Position numbers and translations under genes: made by a program | Shown here: positions 57,951 through 64,000 of the stretch, piece by piece | How the letters are laid out: each line of letters begins with the position of its first letter | Position numbering within the stretch: position 1 is the stretch's first letter | NCBI RefSeq assembly: GCF_018156225.1 | Contig: NZ_JAGTAR010000002.1 | Span: 218,881 to 282,880 of the forward strand | Reading direction: 5' to 3' | Length of the DNA: 64,000 bases | DNA from: Carboxylicivirga sediminis | GTDB lineage: Bacteria; Bacteroidota; Bacteroidia; Bacteroidales; Marinilabiliaceae | The notes under the pieces: model-generated | The model's input: the letters and a program-made list of their open reading frames with translations, nothing else | Database searches by the model: none | What the model was told of the DNA's origin: nothing

Positions 57951-60221
57951 TTAAATCTTAGTTACCTTTCCGATCTTTGAAATGCCAGTTTCAGTAATAG
58001 CCCTAAGTAAATAGGTGCCATTATTGAGGTTATTGAGTGACAACTGACTGACATTGACACCACGCTCAACAGCCACCAAGGCACCATTCAATGCATATAC
58101 TTCAATAATTGCCACTTGCTCTAACCCTTTGATGCTTACATCACCATTGGTTGGATTGGGGTAAAAATACCCCTGTTCAGTTCCGATATTTTTAATGTCA
58201 GTTGACAGATTATCAACGAAGGTCAGCTCATCAAACCATATTGTACCATCAGCATTGGGCGTGGTTGCACCCATGATAATGCTCAACTGGTTATAGGTAT
58301 TTTGCAAGCTGGCATAAGGCATATCTGAAAAGTCAAACCTAATTTCGCTCCATCCGGCATTACTTGTCACCGTACCTTTTTTTACCAAAGCATCACTTCC
58401 ATCTTTTGACAGCTCAATTTGCATGTCTGTACTAATATCGGATCGTACCTTTAACGACAGGTATCTGTTTACCATCAGATCCCAAAACTGATCGCCCAGA
58501 TTAACTGACAGAGTGGTTGCCGTTGTGGCTCCATTGCGTACTATTCTGCCTGTATTTAGTGAAGCATTGGCGTCACTATTATCCGGATTATTAACCACCC
58601 GATAGGCTGAACCTGCACTGTTTTGCAACTGCCAGTTGAGCTTGGTCTGATTATTCTTAAAGAGACCTCCCTCAAAATCCTCGGCAATCACTTCGGCGCC
58701 TGGCACTTCATACTGCTGCTTCAAACTGGCCAGTTTGAGCTTTAGCGCCTTAACCATATCAGCATAGGCTTCATTCTTATACACATTATTGACTTCGTGA
58801 GGATCATTAACTAAATCGTAAAGCTCCCATGCGTCATCGGTATAAAAATTAATGAGCTTATACTGACTGGTTCGCACGCCTTCATGACGCGGAATTCCAT
58901 GCTTATTATGATCGTAGTAATGGTAATAGACAGCATCGCGCCAATCAGCTGGCACATTGCCTTCTACCACATTCTTAAACGATTCACCCTGCATATCCCC
59001 AGGTATCTTTATATCCAAATAATCGAGCAAGGTTGGTGCAAAATCGATGTTTTGAACAAATTCCTGCACTTTGGTATCAGGCATGATGTGATTAGGGTAT
59101 CTCATCAGTAAAGGCATCTTCATGCCATCTTCGTATATAAAGCGCTTTTCGTAATAGCCATGCTGACCAGTGAAGTAACTTTGGTCGCCACAATAAATCA
59201 CAATGGTATTATCTGTTAACCCATTATTATCCAGATAATCGAGTATCCGTTTAACATTTTGATCAACACCAGCTACCACCTTGAGGTAATCTTTAATAAA
59301 ACGCTGGTAAGCGTAGGCTTTACCACTCTTCTCACCTGGTACCACCTGTCCGGATGCCACCAATGCATCGTATTCAGCATTGGCTTTATCATAATAGGCA
59401 TGATAGGCCTGACGCTGCTCTTCGGTCATTCGATCCAGCAACTTATAATCTGCCAAATTATATTCGCCATACCTAGGGAAATAATTGTATGCCGTTGATT
59501 CAATGTCGAAACGCAGGCGGTTAATTGCACTCGATGCATACTTTTCGCGCGTACTGTAATCGTCATACAGTGTAGCCGGCTCAGGTATAGTTTCGTCTTC
59601 GTATAACTCCAGGTTACGAGCCATGGGCATACGCGTAACATGAGGTGCCTTATAGTGCACCATCAAACAGAAAGGCCCATCTTTGTTGTCATCCAGCCAT
59701 GTTAATGACTGATCAGTTATCACATCGGTGGAATAGCCTTCCACTTGAGTGGTTGTGCCCGTTTGCGCTTTGAAAGTCGGGTTATAGTAATATCCCTGGC
59801 CACCGCCTTCGGTTAGTATATTCCAGTAATCAAAGGCATCACCCGGGTCTTCGCCTTTAAGGTGCCACTTACCTATAACTGCAGTGGTATAACCATTGTT
59901 TTGAAGGATGCGAGGCAACTGCTGTTGCGTATTATCATAGGGTGAACCATTACCATATACCCCGTTTTTATGACTGTGCTTACCCGTTAATATAGCCGCC
60001 CGGCTGGGCTGACAGATGGAGTTGGCGCAATAACTATTGAAAAAAATGGCCCCCTCATTGGCTATCCTGTCGATATTGGGTGTCTGGTTAATACCATCGC
60101 CATACGCACTAATGGTGCGGTTTGCATGATCATCAGCCATAATCAACAATATATTTGGCTTCTGCGCGTAGGATGCCATCACCATCAATAGGCCAAACAC
60201 TATTAAAATACTTTGCCTCAT
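57951..60221 (-). CDS. S1 family sulfatase (CQPSR motif) with binding-like module and T9SS tail, group B
   Basis: 756 residues; the signal peptide ends ASYAQ (residue 20). IMADDHANRTISAYGDG supplies metal ligands, formylglycine Cys70 lies in NSICQPSRAAILTGKHSHKNGV, then AVIGKWHLKG and YCGDQSYFTGQHGYYEKRF. The usual [10 protein letters not shown] of its paralogues is altered here to DQSYFTGQHG. Residues of about 510-665 form a jelly-roll-like module (EDFEGGLF opening, GWSEIRFDFSDM, TIWFDELTFVD ending). A T9SS type A tail (YPNPTNGDVSIKG to KIGKVTKI) ends the protein, so it is likely surface-attached. It is set apart from the SusCD operon by a terminator. Confidence 0.92.
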   Translation of the reverse strand: MRQSILIVFGLLMVMASYAQKPNILLIMADDHANRTISAYGDGINQTPNIDRIANEGAIFFNSYCANSICQPSRAAILTGKHSHKNGVYGNGSPYDNTQQQLPRILQNNGYTTAVIGKWHLKGEDPGDAFDYWNILTEGGGQGYYYNPTFKAQTGTTTQVEGYSTDVITDQSLTWLDDNKDGPFCLMVHYKAPHVTRMPMARNLELYEDETIPEPATLYDDYSTREKYASSAINRLRFDIESTAYNYFPRYGEYNLADYKLLDRMTEEQRQAYHAYYDKANAEYDALVASGQVVPGEKSGKAYAYQRFIKDYLKVVAGVDQNVKRILDYLDNNGLTDNTIVIYCGDQSYFTGQHGYYEKRFIYEDGMKMPLLMRYPNHIMPDTKVQEFVQNIDFAPTLLDYLDIKIPGDMQGESFKNVVEGNVPADWRDAVYYHYYDHNKHGIPRHEGVRTSQYKLINFYTDDAWELYDLVNDPHEVNNVYKNEAYADMVKALKLKLASLKQQYEVPGAEVIAEDFEGGLFKNNQTKLNWQLQNSAGSAYRVVNNPDNSDANASLNTGRIVRNGATTATTLSVNLGDQFWDLMVNRYLSLKVRSDISTDMQIELSKDGSDALVKKGTVTSNAGWSEIRFDFSDMPYASLQNTYNQLSIIMGATTPNADGTIWFDELTFVDNLSTDIKNIGTEQGYFYPNPTNGDVSIKGLEQVAIIEVYALNGALVAVERGVNVSQLSLNNLNNGTYLLRAITETGISKIGKVTKI

Positions 60222-60292
60222 GTCTCTCCTTTTTACTATTTAAAACAAAAGGGCATACCAAAGGCAGCCCTTATACATAACACTAATAGATT

Positions 60293-61156
60293 TTAGCGCT
60301 TTAATACCTTCTCAGTATAAACTTTACCTTCTGCTTTAGCTTTAACTATGTATAAGCCCCCTGGTAAATTCGCAATATTTATCTGGTTAATTTCATCACC
60401 TTGTAACTGTGAAACCACACGACCTGTCATATCAAACACAACCACTTCGCTAACTACTGTTTCACTGTTAATTTTTATAAGATTATTGTCGTTGATGATT
60501 TGGGGTGCTTTAACAAGCTCATCGCCAATGGAAGTTGGAACATTATCAGGTATTTCTGTTACTAATTCAAAGTCGTCAAAATAAATTTCTAAATCCTCAG
60601 CCCGCTCATCATTCCAATCCAATTGAATATGGAAAGCATCATAATTATCAGTTTGAGTTTTAGTTGAGATATCGAAATAACATTGCATCCACCCACTCTG
60701 ATTTGGTGCTAAACCATCCTCGCCATCAACACGGTTTTTAACAACGCCTATCCATATTCCAGGAGCAGGAGAACTTACATTGTCAGCATTCCAAATACCA
60801 GCTTTACCACGTGGTTTTAGCACCGTGGCCGGAGTTCCACCTGTCACATAAATATTAACTTTTACAGCAGCAAAGTCATTAGCTTGAAACGTTGTAGCTT
60901 CGGGTAATTGAAACATTACTGCATCAATCTTATTTCCTCCATTATTGTCAATTGAATACGCATTAGCTTTTAACACTGTTTGTGAAGAATTTACAGCATC
61001 TGGAGCTGGATTAGCAACTAAACTAGTTGTTTGCAACCCGCTCCCCCCAATTATTACAGGTCCGTATTGCAATGACGTTTCAAAATCACAAATGACTTGT
61101 GCCGACAGTGTACCAACAGATACTGCCACGATAAAAGAAAGTAATAGTTTTTTCAT
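60293..61156 (-). CDS. Free-standing carbohydrate-binding-like module with T9SS tail
   Basis: 287 residues from ATG at 61156, chosen because it begins the signal peptide MKKLLLSFIVAVSVGTLSAQ; an upstream in-frame extension to 61225 has no signal character. The mature protein is one beta-sandwich (about 21-205) opening VICDFETSLQYG and ending IYFDDFELV, the same plan as the C-terminal modules of the sulfatases at 24180 and 57951. A T9SS type A sorting tail follows (KINSETVVSEVVVFDMTGRV to TEKVLKR). No catalytic motif is seen. It is probably a secreted, surface-bound glycan-binding protein acting beside the sulfatases, 71 bp upstream of one of them. Function is inference. Confidence 0.7.
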   Translation of the reverse strand: MKKLLLSFIVAVSVGTLSAQVICDFETSLQYGPVIIGGSGLQTTSLVANPAPDAVNSSQTVLKANAYSIDNNGGNKIDAVMFQLPEATTFQANDFAAVKVNIYVTGGTPATVLKPRGKAGIWNADNVSSPAPGIWIGVVKNRVDGEDGLAPNQSGWMQCYFDISTKTQTDNYDAFHIQLDWNDERAEDLEIYFDDFELVTEIPDNVPTSIGDELVKAPQIINDNNLIKINSETVVSEVVVFDMTGRVVSQLQGDEINQINIANLPGGLYIVKAKAEGKVYTEKVLKR

Positions 61157-61461
61157 AACATATAGATTTAATTCAACAATAAGAACAAAACTAAGGGTCA
61201 TTATACGCGAATAGAATAATTTCACCTATCTACCACTTTCATTGCCACAAACAAATGACACTATAACACCTATACAAACCCACAAATACCTAAACTATAA
61301 ATCTTATTAGCAAGCGATTGCACAAACATCAATTATAATCTCGTGATATAATAAAATACCAATAATGACCTAAAAACGATTAAGGAGGATAACAAGGATT
61401 CGTAATGAATCTGATAAACCAAGGTACAGTTATGGCACCTCACACGATGACAGAGTACCTG
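61157..61461. other. 305-bp intergenic region, nothing recognised
   Basis: Apart from the candidate -7 box at 61186-61193, I see no gene, RNA or terminator hairpin. The sequence is AT-rich with no repeat of note. Confidence 0.4.
61186..61193 (-). promoter_or_regulatory. candidate -7 box for the binding-module gene
   Basis: Minus strand TAGTTTTG matches TAnnTTTG, 29 bp before the start at 61156. The expected TTTG -33 box is not found at 19-21 bp spacing, so support is partial. Confidence 0.3.
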
Positions 61462-61884
61462 TCAATTGGTTAAATCTGCAGTTTTAAGACTATCAAACTG
61501 CTTCCGTTTGCGAAGCGCCCACCCATAAAATCCAACAGGTGCAAAAACAAAGGTTGGCAAGGTACTGATGAAAGGCTCAGGCGTACCTTTTAGCGAATGC
61601 ATGCCAAAGGTGAGCAAGGAAGTGAGTAATGTCGGAATCAGCACGGCCATCAACAATGCTTTTCGTCGCTGTCCGATTCTAATGGCTATATTCTCAGTCA
61701 TTTTAGTCATAACTCCTCCAATAATAAAGGTGTACAACCCTTGCTTGGATGCGGCCACCAGCGCCAGCTGCCAACCATGCGCATAGTTGACTGCAAACAC
61801 AATCGCTCCTAGAAAGAAGGCTCCTGCTGTTCCCATCTTGATATCAAAAAATGAATTACCAGTGGCTGCTGTATTGATGCTCAT
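61462..61884 (-). CDS. Small integral membrane protein, unrecognised
   Basis: 140 residues with about four hydrophobic segments (about 17-34, 38-60, 76-95 and 106-124) and a basic C-terminus (RKRKQFD). The first two segments are rich in Gly/Ala. No family is recognised from the sequence. It stands alone between two gaps of about 300 bp and is not obviously tied to the glycan locus. The frame is long and membrane-protein-like, so it is probably a real gene. Confidence 0.65.
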   Translation of the reverse strand: MSINTAATGNSFFDIKMGTAGAFFLGAIVFAVNYAHGWQLALVAASKQGLYTFIIGGVMTKMTENIAIRIGQRRKALLMAVLIPTLLTSLLTFGMHSLKGTPEPFISTLPTFVFAPVGFYGWALRKRKQFDSLKTADLTN

Positions 61885-62215
61885 ACCATTCTATTAGATT
61901 TCGATGCCGATAAAAGCAAAAATGATACCAAGACATATTATACTATAAACAAAGGCTTTGGATTACATCGAGGCCAAGTTGAGGTTTAAATAATACTTAA
62001 TTACAGCTTTCGTATAGTTGTTATCATTCATAAGAGGTATTGAATAGGCATAATACAACAAGGCAATATTTCCACTTGATGACAGGTTACCTACTAATCT
62101 GAATAAGGAGTGTTCAAATAGTGATCGCTAATTAAGTAATGGTTCATGACATTTTAAATAAGCGAAACAATTGACGCATATCAAAAAAAATCCCCCTGAC
62201 AATCAGGAGGATTTG
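61885..62215. other. 331-bp intergenic region before tRNA-Arg
   Basis: It contains the terminator of tRNA-Arg at its right end (62188-62214) and presumably the promoter of the small membrane protein. No other gene or repeat was recognised. Confidence 0.4.
62188..62214 (-). terminator. Terminator of tRNA-Arg
   Basis: On the minus strand TCCTCCTGA-TTG-TCAGGGGGA forms a hairpin with one wobble, then eight T residues. It starts about 5 nt after the tRNA 3' end. Confidence 0.8.
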
Positions 62216-62287
62216 TGACCCCGGCGGGAATCGAACCCACATCATAGGAACCGGAATCCTACATTCTATCCGTTGAACTACGGGGCC
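62216..62287 (-). tRNA. tRNA-Arg (anticodon CCG)
   Basis: The minus strand starts GGCCCCG and ends CGGGGTC-A, giving a 7-bp acceptor stem with one G-T pair. The anticodon arm TAGGA-TTCCGGT-TCCTA presents CCG. The T arm GTGGG-TTCGATT-CCCGC is canonical. CCA is not encoded. 72 nt. Confidence 0.95.
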
Positions 62288-62503
62288 AATCGGACGCCAA
62301 AGTTAGAAAATTATTTGGATGCATCAATCTGAATATCTCAAAACGTTAGTGGGTACTAGAGATAGCGACACAAACGATTCCCCCTTTATATCTTCTAACC
62401 TCGAGCCTGTTTTCATTGTATTAGGCAAACACAAAACTCATTCACGTCCTTGAATTTCATTTTAATACTTTGGATATTAGCAAAAACTATAAACCTAACT
62501 ACT

Positions 62504-63514
62504 ATGAGAAGATTAATAGTCCTAACATTCCTATCACTTTTATTTTTGAGTACTTATGCACAACAAGACAGCTTAACGCTAACTAACAATGACTCGATGA
62601 TAGGTGAAATAAAAGGCATGAGTCAAGGCGTGCTAAAAATTGAAACTGATTATAGCGATGCTGATTTTGCAATTGAATGGGATGGCATCAAGTCCATATC
62701 AACAGAAACTTACTTTCTTATTACATTATCAGATGGCCGACGATTTAATGGCAAAATCAGTTCAACAAGTGATGAGCAAATTGAAATAATCACTTTAAAC
62801 GAAGGCTCAACATTGGCTTCTCCTGAATCTATTGTATTTATGGAATCGGTTGATCGGGATTTCTGGAGTAAAATGAATGCCTCTATTGATTTTGGTTGGG
62901 ATTTAACCAAAGCTAATAATCTGCGCCAGGCATCATTGCGAAGTAATTTAGGCTATCGCGCCGAGATGTGGTCCATCAACACGTATTACAATGCTTTTAC
63001 ATCTAATCAGGATAGCGTCAGCAAAGTTAGCAGAAACGATGCTGGTGTTGGATTCAGATACTATTTCCAGAGAAACTGGTTTAGCGGATTATCAACCAGC
63101 TTCTTATCAAATACCGAACAAAAAATACTCTTACGTACCAATGGCAAGCTAGGTGCAGGTACCTATATTATTCAAACCAATGCTGCTTACTGGAATATCT
63201 CCATTGGCGCCTCATTCAACAGCGAACGCTACGAAAATTCGGCTGATGATCGCCAAAGCCTGGAAGGATTTCTGGATACTGAGGTGAATTTATTTGACGC
63301 AGGCGATCTTAGCCTTCGCTCTAAAATAGCACTTTACCCGGGCATAACAGAATCTGGTCGCTGGCGCTCCGATTTTAATTTTGATATCAAATATGACTTA
63401 CCAAAAGATTTCTATATCAAACTGGGTATCACCCTTAACTACGATAACCGTCCGGTTGAAGGTGCATCCGAATCTGATTATGTCTTTGCAACAGGATTTG
63501 GCTGGGAATTATAA
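62504..63514 (+). CDS. DUF481-like outer-membrane beta-barrel protein
   Basis: 336 residues from ATG at 62504, where a signal peptide MRRLIVLTFLSLLFLSTYAQ begins; a start at 62450 would add 18 residues of no clear meaning. An N-terminal domain of about 90 residues (LTLTNNDSMIGEIKGMSQG, ITLSDGRRFNGKI) is typical for DUF481 proteins of Bacteroidetes. The C-terminal 230 residues alternate polar and hydrophobic residues, as in beta-barrels (SIDFGWDLTKANNLRQASL), and end with aromatic-rich FATGFGWEL. Role unknown; it is transcribed away from tRNA-Arg and has no obvious tie to the glycan genes. Confidence 0.8.
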   Translation: MRRLIVLTFLSLLFLSTYAQQDSLTLTNNDSMIGEIKGMSQGVLKIETDYSDADFAIEWDGIKSISTETYFLITLSDGRRFNGKISSTSDEQIEIITLNEGSTLASPESIVFMESVDRDFWSKMNASIDFGWDLTKANNLRQASLRSNLGYRAEMWSINTYYNAFTSNQDSVSKVSRNDAGVGFRYYFQRNWFSGLSTSFLSNTEQKILLRTNGKLGAGTYIIQTNAAYWNISIGASFNSERYENSADDRQSLEGFLDTEVNLFDAGDLSLRSKIALYPGITESGRWRSDFNFDIKYDLPKDFYIKLGITLNYDNRPVEGASESDYVFATGFGWEL

Positions 63515-63527
63515 GCATCCGAAACAC

Positions 63528-63590
63528 AAAAAAGCCGAAAGAAATACTTCTTCCGGCTTCTTAGTAGCGGGGGCCCGACTCGAACGGACG
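63528..63590. repeat. 63-bp direct repeat, copy 1 (terminator plus tRNA-fMet 3' end)
   Basis: Identical to 63885-63947 except for one base (C/T in the terminator stem), offset by 357 bp. It comprises a terminator hairpin (GCCGAAAGAA stem) and the last about 26 nt of tRNA-fMet. In plus orientation it follows the DUF481-like stop by 13 bp; in minus orientation it can end GIY-YIG transcripts. Confidence 0.93.
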
Positions 63591-63614
63591 TCCGCCTTAG
63601 GCGGATATGAGCCC
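63565..63614 (-). pseudogene. tRNA-fMet remnant: 3' half with hairpin in place of the anticodon 3' arm
   Basis: The minus strand keeps GGGCTCAT (anticodon-stem and CAT loop) at 63607-63614, and the full T arm and acceptor 3' strand at 63565-63590. Between them, the 3' anticodon stem and variable loop of the intact tRNA are replaced by TCCGCC-TAA-GGCGGA, a short hairpin (63591-63605). The 5' half is missing, so it cannot be a functional tRNA. Confidence 0.8.
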
Positions 63615-63616
63615 TC

Positions 63617-63865
63617 CTATTTTTTATTAACCATATCCCAGATAAATTCACGCCCTTGCCCTCCTTTTAACTGCTTTTCTCTTCGCAGAGTCTCTGCTTT
63701 ATCCTCAAATGATTCTGTATAAAGTAAGTTCCAAGGGCGATATTTGACAGTATAGCCTTTGTTTGATCGTTCATTGTGTGATAAAAGCCGCTTCTTTAAA
63801 TCACTTGTATAACCTATGTAAATCTTATTGTATCTTTTTGAATACAAGACGTAAACGTGATACAT
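63617..63865 (-). CDS. Minimal GIY-YIG nuclease-domain protein (URI-type), 82 aa
   Basis: Single-domain GIY-YIG protein. Start ATG at 63865 opens MYHVYVLYSKRYNKIYIGYT, which contains the two family triplets (VYV and YIG); a longer frame reading upstream through the tRNA is an artefact. Catalytic Arg is in DLKKRLLSHN, and Glu in AETLRREKQLKGG. Stand-alone domains of this type are thought to be nicking/cleaving endonucleases of unknown role, sometimes mobile. It begins 57 bp after the 3' end of tRNA-fMet, separated by a terminator, and is enclosed by 63-bp direct repeats, one a decayed tRNA copy. Stop is 3 bp from that remnant. Nuclease activity is inferred from family only. Confidence 0.88.
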   Translation of the reverse strand: MYHVYVLYSKRYNKIYIGYTSDLKKRLLSHNERSNKGYTVKYRPWNLLYTESFEDKAETLRREKQLKGGQGREFIWDMVNKK

Positions 63866-63884
63866 TTTTAATTTGAAGGTAAAT

Positions 63885-63994
<110 letters not shown>

Positions 63995-64000
63995 ATATAT

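Overview
The window comes from a polysaccharide-degrading, probably marine, member of the Bacteroidota. The grounds are four SusC-like and three SusD-like genes, many surface lipoproteins, nine S1 formylglycine sulfatases, type IX secretion (T9SS) sorting tails and one convincing Bacteroidetes-type promoter (TTTG-like / TAnnTTTG). The combination looks like Marinilabiliales or a relative, but that placement is inference. No rRNA, CRISPR, integrase or transposase was seen.

Layout. Positions 1-2097 (minus) hold the N-terminal two thirds of a SusC-like receptor cut by the window edge. A membrane-spanning propeller/LuxR-type regulator (2366-5266, minus) follows. It is divergent from a plus-strand operon, 5743-20449: GH3 glycosidase, lipoprotein sulfatase, two tandem SusC/SusD pairs, and a DUF1735-like surface lipoprotein. 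A hairpin terminator closes the operon. A stand-alone gene joining YwqK/MORN-like repeats to a TonB C-terminal domain (20579-22003) lies between two terminators. A non-coding spacer with four 41-bp tandem repeats (22144-22307) separates it from the next block.

From 57569 down to 22403 nearly everything is on the minus strand and tightly packed. In transcription order: surface glycan-binding lipoprotein, SusC, SusD, second surface lipoprotein, SGSH-like sulfatase, glucoamylase-fold protein with T9SS tail, serine hydrolase, GH3, two sulfatases, two tandem propeller/LuxR regulators, two sulfatases, GH43, sulfatase, Spy-like small periplasmic protein, SGSH-like sulfatase with T9SS tail, and a sialate-O-acetylesterase-like protein. 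Upstream (57951-61156) are another sulfatase and a free-standing binding-module protein, both with T9SS tails. The rest holds a small membrane protein, tRNA-Arg(CCG), a DUF481-like outer-membrane protein, and a GIY-YIG gene lodged beside tRNA-fMet.

How it fits together. SusC/D pairs and lipoproteins would bind and import sulfated oligosaccharides. Nine sulfatases would strip sulfate, an esterase-like and a serine hydrolase could remove acyl groups, and GH3, GH43 and the glucoamylase-fold enzyme would cleave the desulfated glycan. Three sensor proteins would sense breakdown products. No recognisable endo-acting depolymerase or polysaccharide lyase is in the window, so the target glycan cannot be named.

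The most unusual structure is at the right end. A minimal GIY-YIG nuclease gene sits just behind tRNA-fMet and is bracketed by 63-bp direct repeats, each made of the tRNA 3' end plus its terminator. The outer copy also keeps a decayed, hairpin-interrupted anticodon segment. This looks like a very small tRNA-associated mobile unit.
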